DNA of 64,000 nucleotides, taken from assembly GCA_013400975.1 (NCBI GenBank), contig WBMZ01008629.1, forward strand, positions 62,001-126,000, read 5' to 3'. The position numbers and the translations under genes are program-made. Below, one piece after another: positions 10,806 to 22,980 of this stretch. The notes under the pieces were generated by a model. It did no database searches, was not told the origin of the DNA, and saw nothing but the letters and a program-made list of their open reading frames with translations. This DNA comes from Atrichornis clamosus. Its lineage: Eukaryota > Chordata > Aves > Passeriformes > Menuridae. Each line of letters opens with the position of its first letter. Position 1 is the stretch's first letter.

Positions 10806-13800
10806 CTGTGAAGGATGTGATAGATGAATCACTTTTGCAGCAACCTTCTCTGCCTGAGATGTTAAGCTTCTCTGTACGCAGCGTGTACTTGAGGAAAAGA
10901 TAGAAGGGATGTTCTCTGAATCAGGGGAGAGTCTGACGCACGGAGACATTTTCAGGGGAATAATTTACATATGCATTCCCTTTCTAAAAATATCAGTCAC
11001 AGTATTGCCTCTATTTTTGCATGCAAGGCTCTCTAGGCTGGTAGATGGATAGAACTGGGAATCTGCATTTGCATGGATCCAAATATCAAAGGTCCATTGG
11101 GATGACAGCATGGGATGTCTTGTGCTTTGCTCAGGAGGCAGAACATGGTGCTGGCTAAGGTCCAGATGGGGGTAAAAATAGACATATTCAGGCTGATAAT
11201 GCCCTAGATGTCATCCACGCATGGTCTCATGACTGTGGCCTGATGAACAAGGGTGGAAGTTGATTTTTGCCTGTTCACTTCTGGAGAAGGAAGATGGCAA
11301 GGCTGAGCAGAAGGCAATGACCCCTTCTGGAAGGAGCAGAGAAATACGGAGGAATGTTTCATTTCCTTGATCGATGGCTAAGAGAGATGATGAGAAACAG
11401 TGTGTAGCACACCACAGTGATTGTCCTAGAGAATGGTGGGCAGACATGAAAGGGCCTTTCCCAGCAGAGCTGGTCATGCTGGAGCTCCGTGTCCTGAGCC
11501 CCATGCCGAGTGAGATGTGAAGGATTTGCTCTGGCTCTGCCTGCTGGCATTGAGAGGAGAACTGAGTTTTCAGATGCTTTTGGCATTGTCCTGCTCAGCT
11601 CTAGCATAGTCAAAGATGAATTCCCTTTGACAGCAGTGGGAACACATCTGGTCTGCGCTGGACTCAACCTATAGTTTGTAGCTGCTGGGCTTTCATCTCG
11701 GTAAGGGAAGGATGACATGGGGTCAAAGCACACCCTGTCATTTCTTCACTTGAAGTGCTCTTTTCTTGTGTGTCTGGGGACCCCAACCAAAAAGTCCCAG
11801 AGTCCAAAGGGATAGGACTGTCCCTAGTGTCCATCCTGGGGACCAGGCAGGACTGTAGGATAAGAACACCCATCTCTTGGGATGCCTAAGGCAGAAACTG
11901 TGTCTTGGCTTCATAATAAATTGAGTAGATCAATAGAAACACACATTTATCTTGAACTTATATCATGTAACATCCTACAGAAACAAAGTGGAGGAGTGCT
12001 TTGATGTCACTCCAACAGCCTTCTCCCTCCCAGGTCTCCCATCTGGAATTTACCTTAACCTTTGCCTTGGGCCTGTTAGGGACTAGTGAGTAAAAAATGG
12101 GACAGAAAAGGAGGAGGGGAAATAAAGGTACAAACTGGCCATTAATACATGTAAGCTGGAAAGAAAACAGGCATTGCTGCCGCTGAAGGGTTGAGGCTAT
12201 GAAACATCTGTGCAGCAACACTGTGTCCGAGTGGTTTTATTATGGAAGCTGATAAATTTATGGAGGGGATTATAGAGTTCAGCCGTTGTGTTAGCAGGGA
12301 CCAACCTCTCCGGAAAAACTGCTGGGAATTTTGCAAAGTCAGAGCTATGCTGATGTAAAAACTGTCTTTGCAGTGAAGATGAGGCCAAGGATGGGTTTTG
12401 CTCAGGGTTACAATGACTGATCTGAACCAGGTCTGATGCTCTCCAGCAGTGTCACAGCATCCTCCTCAAATTTTAGGGCTCTGACTAATGATGACAGGAG
12501 AGAACACAAAAGGCTGCAGCTGAAACACCAGGGAAAAATTTTTTAAAGTGTTTTTTCTCTTTTTCTCTGTGGGTTTTGCTAGTACTCTCAGGAAGTCCCA
12601 TTAACGCCCACTCACTCCAGTAACACACATCATTTTGCACCTTATTGTGTCTTCTATGAAAAGCTGGTACTGAGGAAGCAGTCTTGTGCTTCTTTGAAAT
12701 CGTCTGTCAGAAAAAAACATCACCCAGAACAAACAAACAACCGCACAATCCCTGAGCACGCCGAGATTGATTTGTAGCACTTTTCTCCCCCACCTTCCCT
12801 GTGCAGAAATGTTTTGGCAAGCCGTGAAAAATCAGAGCCCTTTGCTGTCAAATGCAATCTATTTGTGAGGGAGCCGCACTAAGGGCTCCGGGTGGATATG
12901 AGGGCTCTGCCAAGGAGCTGAACAATTCCCATCGAAGGGGTGCTTGTCCAGAAGAGCAAACGTAGCTGGGAAGTGTTTTGCAGCCTGTGAGCGAGGACAG
13001 GAGAGGAACGCTGAGAGCTCACTGTGCGGGCTGCAGAGAGAGCTCCAGGAAAGAGATGCCACACCAAATGTAATACAAATGGGAGACAACCTGCCTACTC
13101 ATTCATATCTAGTATTTTTCTAAGTGTTGCTGTTTTTCTGCATCCCGTTAAGCTTTTTGATTTGTTTCCATCTGTTCGGTATAGATCACTTCTGCAGTTT
13201 ACTTAAAACACAAATACCCTTTATGAATCTCTACAGATGGTTTTCAAAGACTTATAGAAAGACAAAGATAAGATCAAGAAAATCTTGAGTGTTTGCCTCA
13301 GGGGAAAAAAATGGGACAGTCGCTTTGCCTTGCAGCTGCAAGCCACGTCAAATCAGACACTTTGATATGTTTCATTTTCTGTCTGAAGTCTACATCTGAA
13401 AGGCAGCCTGGCTTATTTCAGTCAATGCGCAATTTTGGTTAGTCGGGGCTCTTTCTCAGCTTCTAAAAAAGATGCTCATTTGCATCCTCGAACAAAGACA
13501 GCACTTTCCCCCCCTACATTCAGTGTGTCTTAGCCAAAAACTAATCATGCTGCAAAGCGTGTGTGGGTGTGTGTTTTTTTGAGTGGTTCTCTCCGGCCTC
13601 GCTGCTCAAACTGCTGCAGGGAGGGGTGCTGCACCTCGCTGGGAGAGCCTCGTCCAGGTCTGGTGCTTTTGGGCTGGTGCACAGTTTCCCGTTCTCGGTA
13701 GCTCAGGCAGGACCCCCGGGTCAGCGCTGGGCTGTGCAGAGCTGTGGGCAGGTGATGGAGGAGCCACCAGCATCCCCCGGCATCTGCGGGCTGAGCGTGC

Positions 13801-16800
13801 AGGGCTGTGTGAGAGATGCACAGGGACTGCGGGATGGGACTGGAAACACTGGGAGCAGGGAGCGGTGAAAGGTGTAGAAGAAGGAGGGAGAACACACTGC
13901 TGGAGGATCATGCTCTGCTTGGGCAGTTTTCAGCTGCTCTTTGCATTAACTTCTCCTCAGGTCAAGACTGTAAATGCATTAACTCTGCTGGCCTCGGCAG
14001 AGATGCAAAAGCCTCTCTCTGGATAATGCACTGCTTGTGTGTTTTTAAAAAAAGCCCAGTCATTTCCCAGAGAAACCCCATGAAATAGAGTAACTGCTAA
14101 ATTTCTACTACTACGCTATTCTGCTTTAGAGTCCTTGCTGGGGAGGGAGGGGCCCACTCTTCTTTTTAGCCCTGCTGGGTCCATCCCAAAGTCATTTGAC
14201 ATCAAAGGGAGTCCGCCCCTCAGGCTTCAATGGATGTTGATGTGGGCTCTTGAAGACTGGCCTCAGACAGAATTAAAATCCTTGCAGAAATTTGAGTGTT
14301 TGCATTACAGATAGGGAACTGTCGAAAAGAGAACACGTCCACCTTAAACACACAGCACTACTTAGAGCTGATTAAAAAAAAAAAGCCAAACCACCAACTT
14401 GTAGGAGACATGCACGTTAGCACTGGACTTTATGTGCAGAGACAAGGTGTGTATTGTTTGCCCAATTAAAAAGATAAAACCTGCAGACCACAGTCAGCGA
14501 AATGAGCTGTGAAATGAGTGATGACTCGCTGAACAGGCAGGTGCACGCACAAAGGCGTATGCAAACTGCTCTACTTATCTAAAGACAGTTTTATTGCCTG
14601 ATCATCAATTTACACTGAGGTTGCTTCGTAACTGCCTTTGTGCTGGGCTCTCAGATAAGCAGGAAAAGGAGTAGCATCCCCCATGCTTTTTTGGGGCAGA
14701 AATGGTCATCAAGAGCCGAAGGGAGGTAAGAGAAAAATGGGAAGGCCGGGGTTGTGCTGGGGCGCTGTGGTGGCACCTGTGGCAGTGCCCAGCCTGGGCC
14801 TGCTTCAGTGGTGTTTGTGCTGCTGAGCAAGTTCCTCCCTGAGCGTGTCCTCTGCGGGGAGAAATGCATCCAGCCCCAAAATGTGGGGAGGTGAAGGGAA
14901 TGCCTCATATGCCCCTCAGTCCCAGACACAAGGAACTCAATTAGGGAGGACGAACAAGCAGTTCAGTTGTTTTGTCTTGACCCCAGCAGGGAAATTTGAG
15001 GGAAGTGTGCAAAAATTACAATTTCTGTCCTATACAGATCCAGCCTGCTTTCTGTAAACATATGTGCTTGTAAGAAATATTATTGGAGAGATGATGTTTG
15101 CAAACATGGTACTGAACTTGGATTTGGGGCAGCTGTGGTCACCTCCAGCTTTGTCAGTGTTTCGTTGTGGGAGATGCTCCCCCCAGAGTGTTTTGTCTGG
15201 GGCTGTGAGCCCCCAGGAAAGGGGCATCTTCCATGTGTGCTGTGCAAGCAGGAGGTGGCATGAGCTAAAATACTGATTTTAAACCTTGGTTTAAATGATA
15301 GAAGTACTAGCAAGTTCTATACAAATATGGGTGCGTTTGCAGGGTGGCTTGGCATGATGATGTTAAAAATGGTTTAGCAGGGAAGTCAGAAGACAAGAAT
15401 GTCACCCGTGATCTTGAACACTGACTTTGCAAATGAAGTGGCTTCCTCTTTCCAGCTTTCTTTGTAAATCAAAAATTCTATTCTTTCTGCAAGAGATTTA
15501 TAACCATATAAACAAGCCTTTTCCAATGCATGTGTGGCTTAGACATCTAGGATTTGCCTCAAATGGATAATTTTATAGTTTGCATTAGAAGTCTGTATTT
15601 CTAGAGATTAACAAGTCTCATAGGCTCAGCTGCAAGGCTTCAGAAGGAAAGTTTGGGTTCATTACTGAGCATTTACACCTGGAAACATAACCATATTAGA
15701 TTATTTTGCATCCAGGTAGCGAGTCTGAGAACCAAATCATTGTTGGAAAATTTCAAACTGTTTGAATGGAGCATGTATTCCACAATGAACAACCTCATCT
15801 GATGAAATTTCTCAAGAAATAAGAAACTTTTCAAAAACAACTTCAATTTGGTCATTAGTTGCTGAATTCATCACTCCTGATCTCAAGTCATAGAGACATG
15901 CTTTTAACCAAGAGGTTCAGGAAATCCGAAGTTCATAAAGCAAACACATCTGGTGGCAGTGCTTGTGATGGATTTCACACTCCAGCCTGGCTTGCTTACA
16001 TTTGTCTCCTAACAACATTCATTTCAAAAGCAAGGGTGAGAGCATGGCTGAGACAAATTGGTTATCAAATTAGACTGATTACAGATTTTTTTCCTTTTTT
16101 AAACATTCATTCTGTGAAATTTCCTTTTCTCAGTCTTTAAGGAGACTCACAGTAAAGCTTCAGACCTAAGCCCTGCCAAAACTCTGAAATTTTCAGTTCT
16201 GGCCCAGCTCAATTTAAGGGAACTGTGGTTTCCTCCTAAAGAGACCCTCAGCTAAGGCAAGGCAGCAGAGCTGCTGGAAGCAACTGAACTTCTGAGACAG
16301 GGAGAAGAAAGAGGGATAATCAGCCAAGTTGAAATTCCAGGGGCTTTGTCCTTTGGCTTGCTGAACAAAGTTTATCATAGGACAAAGACAGAAAGGGCTC
16401 CTGGCCACAGCCTGTAAGGTTTTTATCTGGAGTGGATCAAGCAGGAGTTATTTTGGGTAGATGAGTGTGTGCACGTGTGCCCATGTGCACAGTGCAGGGG
16501 AGGTCTCCCGAGACTGACACCCTAGAAGAGAGGAGAAATACAAGTTATTCACTGCCAGCATTTAGTTGCAGTATGATGGAAAAGAGAAAGCATTGCCTTT
16601 GCCCTGTAAATGGTCCTGTAACATCCACCTGCCTGCCCCTTACATGCTTATCCCTGTGAGTGGGGGAACAGCCCCCCAAGTCCCCATATGGGCTTTGCCT
16701 GAGCACAGGGGTGCAGGAGAACTCAGTAAGGCTTTAGTTAAGAGAAATCTGTGGAAATATGTCACATGTTGTGCCAAGACTGTATGAGGTCTGTTGTGAC

Positions 16801-18917
16801 GTCTTTGTGTCATTCCGGACAGGACGGTGATTTTATGGAGTTCACTTTGTAAAGGACTGACCTCATTATCTCAAGGTAACAGCTGCTAAAGCGCATGGAC
16901 TGTCAGCACTCGCTCCTTGCTTCCGACATGTCTCTGATGCTGCATGTAGTTGTTTTCTGAGAGTAGAGGAAAGGTGGAGAAGAGGGAAGCTGAGGGACTG
17001 AGTGTGGTACGGCCATGTGGCAGCAACAAACCCTGGAACTGCTCAATGTGGGCACTGTCATTGATGTTACACAGCCCATAAGTACATCAATAGCACTGAC
17101 CTTGCACTTTCAGTGCTATTTGCTAATTTTTTTGTTTTTTAATCCATATGGAAAAGAGTCTCTGCTTCTGATATGTCAAAACTGACATTAAATTAAGGAA
17201 ATCAAAGCCCCCAACTTTACTCCTGACTTTGTGTGTACTTTCCTGTAGCCCTACACTGTAAAATAATCTTTGAACCAGTGACACACCGTTGTTATTGCTC
17301 ATTCCTCAGCGCTGCAGGTTTTTGATGAAGCTGAGTTACGACCACAGCTGCAAAATACCGTATGGTGTTCATGATGTGGGGATGTGGTTCTCATAATGAA
17401 TTCAATTAAAGGCCGTGTTAAAATGCATGGTGTGCAGCCCTGCATCCCCCACTGGTCGCAGCATTCCCAGCAGCTGTGTGCTGTTGACTCCGTGCCCTTC
17501 GCCTTGGAGGGTCGCCTCACCTTGTCTTGTGGTTGTCTCCATCTGGTTCCCACTGCTGGCTCACTGCAGTGCAAGGGTTGCAGGCAAAAGGAGCTGCCTG
17601 GCACCAGTGCAGACCTAGGGGAGGATGAGCAGAATGGGGCCTGCTTGGGGGATGGAGATGACCTTGAGCAAGGGAGAGGATGTTTATGTTCTCAGCACTG
17701 GCAAACGAAGGGAGGGACAGGAAGGATTTGGGGGCAGGCAGCAGTAAGTGTTAACTGGTGGCAAGACATGCACACAGGGAGACAATTTGTGAGCTGAGAT
17801 TTTAATTTTTTGCCTTTCTATTCCTGATGTTTACTATAGGGAACTGAGCAGAGCAGTCATCAGTTCATCCCTCCACATGCAAGAATGCAGTTCTCAAAAC
17901 CTATCCTTTGCTTTTAGGACCTCTGGGGAGCAGTGTTTGATTCTAATCCCTTGTGCATAAAGTAATCAGGTTTTTCCACTCACCTCTCAGAAACCCCCTC
18001 TCGGTGCCCCGTGGAGTTGGGATGCTCTGCTGAGGGGCTGTGCCCAAGGAGGGAGGGTGAGTACAACGATAACACAGCCGTGCTGTGACCACCCTCTCCT
18101 CCTTCATCATGTGTGAATGCACTCGTTCACCTGGTACAGGGGGACTACCAGGCTTCAGGGAAAAAAAAGAAGTAAAATTGAGTCCCACCACTGCAGCACA
18201 GGGATTTGGTAGAACAGCTAATAAATGCTGCTTGGGATACACATTCACTGTATCTGCAAAAGGGGAAATGTGTGGCATGTGTATTTATTTTTGAGAAAGC
18301 AATAACGTACCTTGAAAGAAATGTTTTAAAATGTTCCAAAAATCCACCAGATGTTTGCAATTTTGCTCAACTGCTAGAAGTAAAATGCCAGTTGCATGGT
18401 GTACTGCTGTATGGAGTCAGCTCCTTCAAATGTCCTTCTGAGCCTCCTTATTCCTCAGCCACCTTCAGCAGAGAAATCTCCAACTTGAAAGATCATTTCC
18501 CCACCTGTTACTGAAAAACAGAATAATCCTTCACAGCATAAGTCTACTCTCCCACGTCTGAGCTCAGCCACTATTCCCTGCACTCAGATTTCCTTGGAAT
18601 TTCAGCTCTAACCTAGGTTCCTGGGTGATTTGTTGCAGGTCGCTTGATATCTGTCTTGAAAATGTTTTGGTGAAATGCAGCTGGATGAAAGATTGCTATT
18701 TTCAAAGCATTAGCTTCAGCTGACCCACTGGAAGAGCTCACACTCCCCATTTTGTTATTTTGCCTCCAGCAGTTTGCTTTATTGCAAGCTCTCGAAAAAA
18801 TTCTCATCCCTAGGAAACATCTCCATTGGGTCAGACAGCAACTGAACCTCATCCCAGCCATGTAAAACAAGGCCGTGCTTGCTCACACGGGAGGAGGCTG
18901 TTCTGGCTCACACAGTG
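10806..18917. other. Non-coding single-copy sequence with scattered TF-like motifs
   Basis: No gene, CR1 copy or RNA gene was recognised in these 8.1 kb. Perfect octamers ATTTGCAT occur at 11067-11074 and 13478-13485, the latter next to a SOX-like AACAAAG. Two forkhead-like sites lie at 15053-15060 and 15095-15106. The stretch 13563-13911 is G+C-richer with overlapping frames on opposite strands, typical of chance frames. A run of eleven A lies near 14375. Nothing else specific is seen. Confidence 0.5.
13478..13497 (-). promoter_or_regulatory. Possible POU-SOX composite site
   Basis: A perfect octamer ATTTGCAT (13478-13485) is followed after 5 bp by AACAAAG (13491-13497). Read on the minus strand this is CTTTGTT, five bases, then ATGCAAAT, similar in order and orientation to the SOX-OCT composite known from the FGF4 enhancer, which has a 3-bp spacer. 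Such motifs occur by chance, so occupancy is unproven. Confidence 0.25.
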
Positions 18918-18948
18918 CCCCCTGCCCCACTCCCACCAGTGCCCACCC
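18918..18948 (-). other. G-quadruplex motif on the minus strand
   Basis: Five C tracts on the plus strand (5, 4, 3, 3 and 3 bases, starting at 18918, 18925, 18932, 18942 and 18946) are separated by loops of 2, 3, 7 and 1 bases. The minus strand therefore meets the canonical G3+N1-7 quadruplex rule with a spare tract. A plus-strand quadruplex motif follows about 100 bp downstream. Confidence 0.7.
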
Positions 18949-19043
18949 GACGTGGGGAGCCTGGCTGTGCTCCCAGGGTGAAAGCAGCAGGGTTTAGCTC
19001 GGAGCGAGCTCACCCTTGCACCCAGACAGGCACTGCAGGAGCT

Positions 19044-19063
19044 GGGCAGGGCCTTGGGCTGGG
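19044..19063 (+). other. G-quadruplex motif on the plus strand
   Basis: Four GGG tracts with loops CA, CCTT and CT form a compact canonical quadruplex motif. Short loops usually favour stability. It lies close to the minus-strand motif at 18918-18948, so both strands of this 150-bp stretch could fold. Confidence 0.7.
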
Positions 19064-19349
19064 CCCTGGAACTGAGGGCCCGGCAGCTTTTCTGGTTGAT
19101 GGTGTAATGACGCCCCAGTTGCACAAGCAGCATTATTAGGAAGACATGGTCTCCACTGCTCTGTTATGAAACAGGGACAAAGTGATTTTTTTCCAAAAGC
19201 TTTTAAGGTGACTGGACTTCCCAAAGCCTTCTTGTTACACATTAAAGGGATGACTGTGCTGTGGGCAGTGATGATGTGTGTGGAGACCCTTCTCTTTGCT
19301 GGGTCAATTCACCAGCCCTCTGGCCCAGAGGAGTTTTGTCTGATGTTTT

Positions 19350-19390
19350 AGCAATACTCAATATTGCTATTAGCAATATTTAGCAATATT
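19350..19390. repeat. Short TAGCAATATT repeat cluster with perfect inverted repeat
   Basis: TAGCAATATT occurs twice in direct tandem (19371-19380, 19381-19390), with a one-mismatch form TAGCAATACT at 19350-19359 and the reverse complement AATATTGCTA at 19360-19369. The inverted pair 19360-19369 and 19371-19380 has perfect 10-bp arms around one base. It could extrude as a small cruciform, but the likelier origin is local slippage or templated replication error. Confidence 0.75.
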
Positions 19391-22243
19391 CATCCTGCTA
19401 AAAAACTTTGGGACACCACTGTGAGCTGGGGCTGCTGCTTGCCAGAGGGTAGCTGCTCACTGAGGATCACCGGGTTGTTTGTCACTGTGGGTGTGATGGG
19501 TTAGGAGGACTCTGCAGACAGAGGGGAGTGTGGGGCTGAGCAGTCGTGCACAGAGTCAGCTGTGCCTCAGGCACACAGTTAGGTTGTTTCAGCCAGCAGA
19601 AATGCAAGGAAGAGCATGCAGGGAATGAAGTGGGAGAAGGGCTGGGTCTGGTGTTTGGCTCGGCCATTGCTGAGGAGCAATTCCCAGGACAGCGCAGGCA
19701 TTTGCTGGCACAGTGCAGAACTGAAGCTGGATGAGAAGTGAGGCAGGAGCACATATTCCCCAGCAGAACACACACAAGGTCTTGGAGAGGGAGTGTTGGA
19801 GCTGGTTTGTTTGCTTGCTAAGAAGCGGGTGGGCTGTAGGAATATTCAACTGGCCCAGGTTTTGATAAAGTGTTTTGATAGAAACACAGACAAACTTTAA
19901 AAAGTTTGTAATGAATGTGATGTTTGCCTGTGACCCCTTAGCTACTGCAGTGGAATCTGCAGCTAACCAAAGCTACATCCAAGCCTGAGTAGTGTCCTGG
20001 GTGAGGGCTGATGTGTCCCTGGGTCACACATCAGTCCTGCTCCTGGCTGCCCAGGCCCCGGGCAAGCTGTTCTTGGTTTTTCCCGTGTTTGGTCTCTGTC
20101 ACAGCCCTGGTTCTGCACGCACACTACAGGGTTTCTATCCTGAACCTTTTCATGTGAATAAGCAAGGTTAAAGTCGTTTAACATAAGAATTTCTCACTTC
20201 AACAAATGCATTTCTTTCCCCCAGTCTGAATCATAGAGGAAAAAAAATTGTCAGCATTTCAGCTACAAAGGATATAAAGCTGGTATTATACCTCGTAAAA
20301 CAAGTGGTGCAAACCAGAGCCGTGTGTAACGCTGAGTGGGCAGCTCTGCAGCTAAAGTGCAATAGATTATCTCAAGCTCGAGTAGTGAGGACCATCAGTC
20401 ATGTGGTTTCCAAGAAACTGAAGATTTAGACAGAGAAATCACTTGCAGAGAGAAACTCTGTGACTACATCAGGAAAAAAAGCACATTTAGTCAGAGATCT
20501 GCTAAATATCATGACCTGGGCAACACACATCTAAAACACAGGTTTTTTTCCTTTCCTGAGAAACCAGATCTGTGTGGTTTATCTAAATTCCTGTCTTGCC
20601 TCCAAAGTTTCTGTGAAGCATAATGAATGAGAAGCAAGTTAAAACCAGGTTGTAAGGGGCTGCCTTACAGGATTCCCAGGGCTCTGGGGCCCTTGGCCAG
20701 CCACCATCTCTCCTTTCCCCTTGCAGACTCAGGCTGCTCGGCACAGCAGAGCAGAAAAAAAGGCTTTTCCCTAACAATTAATTTGTGTGACAAGTTGTGG
20801 TGGCAAGAAAAAAGCAGCACAAGAAAGGAGTTTCCTTTGTTGCTTGTTTATTCTCGAAACACGCTCTGCGCACCTGACACGTTCGCTGGCTTCATTCTGG
20901 ATCTAATACAAGAAATTGGCACAGTCTTACTGCTGTGGTTAATTTTAAATGCAACAAGATCATGCTACAGTACTTGACACATCTCTAAGAGCAACATCAT
21001 GACACTGTTGACACTGAATGTTCGCTAATGGCATCCGCTGCCAAACTCCGATGTAAAATGAGTGGGATAACAACAGCAGCGTTTAAAAAACTTCATTCAA
21101 GGGAACATTTAAAATTTTATCAGGTCTAACTGGCATGGTAGATTTGCAAATGTGGAGAATATCCAGTTTCCGATGCTTACTCACAAGCTTCCCTGTGCGA
21201 GCCGAGCACAGCTCCATCCCCTGGGGCAGGGAAACCCAGAGGTACAGCAGCCATCCAAACATCTGTCCCAGCTGCTTGTGGCGTCTGGCTGGGCAAGTGC
21301 AAGGACCTAGCTCCTGGTATTTTTAGTTCTAAAGAAAATCTTAGTTGCTGGGTTATTAATGGTCTTAAAACATTTCAATGCGTACGTCAGAATGTAGCCA
21401 CTTTAGCTTTTCAGTCAATATAATAAAATATAATAGGATGAAAATCAAAGTTCTATAAATAAATATGGCTGCGTTAACCATTAGCTAATGGCCTGTTGGT
21501 GAGGATGTAAGCAGAAAAAATTGCTCGTTTTCTGTGCTATTGCTGTGAGCATTTCTAAGTGTGGATGCAGTTATATTGGTTTAAATTTTATGCAAATACC
21601 ACTTTATTCACACTTTTGCTAACACAAGCTACTTTCCTAAAAAGTACTCTTATTTAAGTATTTATACAAAAAATCAGTGGGTTTTAAAACACAACTTTAG
21701 TTTGGACACTGTAAGTCACTCATTTAGATTGTCAGGACTGGGTATAAACAGGGCTCCTATTTTTTGAGACGGTGAGAAAAGAATTATAGGGAAAATATTT
21801 TTTTGTACTGAGGTTTCAAATCCTGCTCCCTCCCAGCAGGGAACTGTGGTAGAACTAATCAACATGTTTGAGTCCCGACGGGTGTCCAGTGTCTGTATAT
21901 CAATGGCATTTGAAATTTAAACATTGTGAATGTTGAAATTTTTATTTGGGGGAATGTTATGGCTTTTAAACTTTTTAAAGTGGTTCTACTCACAGAAATA
22001 GGGTTTGCAGGACTCTGAGTACTCTGGGGCCAAAGCATAACAGGAGAAAGAAAATCTATTATTCCCTCTGTACAACCTGCAGTGGAAATCCTGAGTGGGG
22101 CTTTGCTCACACAACCTCAACTCAGTAATGATGATAATAAGTTCCTCCAGTTGTTAAATACAGCTAATAAAGTTGAAAAACACCTTTTGAAAAATGATTA
22201 GGTAGATAATAAAGTATGTCAACTTGAAAATATGCATTCTTCA
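19391..22243. other. Non-coding, increasingly AT-rich sequence
   Basis: No gene recognised. Overlapping frames near 19482-19849 lie in a G+C-richer patch and have no domain features. From about 20220 the sequence becomes AT-rich with many ATTAAT and TTTAAA strings. A good polypyrimidine tract plus CAG ends at about 20727, but no open exon with a donor follows. Nothing else is supported. Confidence 0.5.
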
Positions 22244-22326
22244 TGTGATGACTAGAGATAGTTTATCACTTTATGAGTGACACATCCATTTATAAATATT
22301 TACTCTCTCCGGTGGTACTGATAAAT
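22244..22326 (+). repeat. Duplicated AT-rich element, copy A
   Basis: This 83-bp block aligns to 22899-22980 with about 12 mismatches and a single-base gap (about 84 % identity by hand). Shared landmarks are GTGATGACT, a GATA-type GAGATA, TTTATCAC, TGACACA, ATTTATAAATATTTA and ACTGATAAAT. The match fades on both sides, so this is a discrete element rather than a large duplication. It could be two copies of an ancient dispersed repeat or a duplicated conserved enhancer module. I do not recognise the family. Confidence 0.8.
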
Positions 22327-22898
22327 CTTTTGAGCCTATAAGCCCATTGATACATACACAGTAATATCATTTGTCTTTCCAATGCATTTTATTTATTATT
22401 GACTAATTGCCTGCCAGATTGTAAATATGATAGGGGTGGCATTGTGCTTTGATTAACTGTATGTTAAAGTACCCAGAGGAATTTAGATCTAGCTCTGAGC
22501 AAAGACATCCTAGGCAATAAATTGTATATTTTGAAATCAGCTATGCAGTATGGAGCTGCAGCACTAGTTAAACAAGCTGAGCAGAGGCATTTTCCAGAGC
22601 AGTTTATTTTGATTAATGGGTTCCCAAAAGCCTCTTGCTGCTGTTTACAATGGATTTGCTGTAATATTTACAATAAACTGGGGTAAGTCAAGAGAGTTTT
22701 AATGTACTTCGACAGGTTACTTGCACTTCACAAACCCGGGGCCAGGAGTACAGTACAAAGTCAAACAGGTAAATGTTCTGTCCTTCTCTTGTTGGCACAT
22801 GTGTGGGGTTTTTTCTTCTTTCTCCTCCTTCAACTCTGCTCTCAGACATTTTCTTAACCAAATGTTTAAAACCGGCTTAACACATCTTGAACCATCTA
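22327..22898. other. AT-rich spacer between duplicated elements, candidate conserved block
   Basis: The segment separating the two related copies is AT-rich and contains homeodomain-type cores (GACTAATTGC near 22402, TTGATTAACTG near 22450, TTGATTAATGG near 22610). No open frame, transposon signature or RNA gene is visible. The style resembles deeply conserved developmental enhancers, but conservation cannot be tested here. Confidence 0.35.
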
Positions 22899-22980
22899 CG
22901 TGATGACTGGAGATAATTTATCACATTAGAGCTGACACACCATTTATAAATATTTATTCTCTGTGGTGGCACTGATAAAT
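22899..22980 (+). repeat. Duplicated AT-rich element, copy B
   Basis: Second copy of the element at 22244-22326, in the same orientation and about 655 bp downstream. The best-preserved part is ATTTATAAATATTTA followed by TCTCT and GGTGG..ACTGATAAAT, which differs between copies at only a few sites. The right flank turns abruptly G+C-rich (CCGGGGCCGTCGG near 22992), unlike the flank of copy A. Confidence 0.8.

Noticed and set aside
10166..10811. Overlapping 160-codon frames on both strands
   Set aside because: They lie in a CpG island where stop codons are rare, are mutually antisense, and encode low-information arginine/alanine/proline-rich sequences with no domain.
15040..15115. miR-30-like hairpin
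   Set aside because: Only about 9-12 base pairs form and the mature miR-30 sequence diverges after the TGTAAACAT seed. Better explained as forkhead-like sites.
20711..20740. Polypyrimidine tract plus CAG as an exon start
   Set aside because: No open reading frame with a donor follows, and such strings are common in non-coding DNA.
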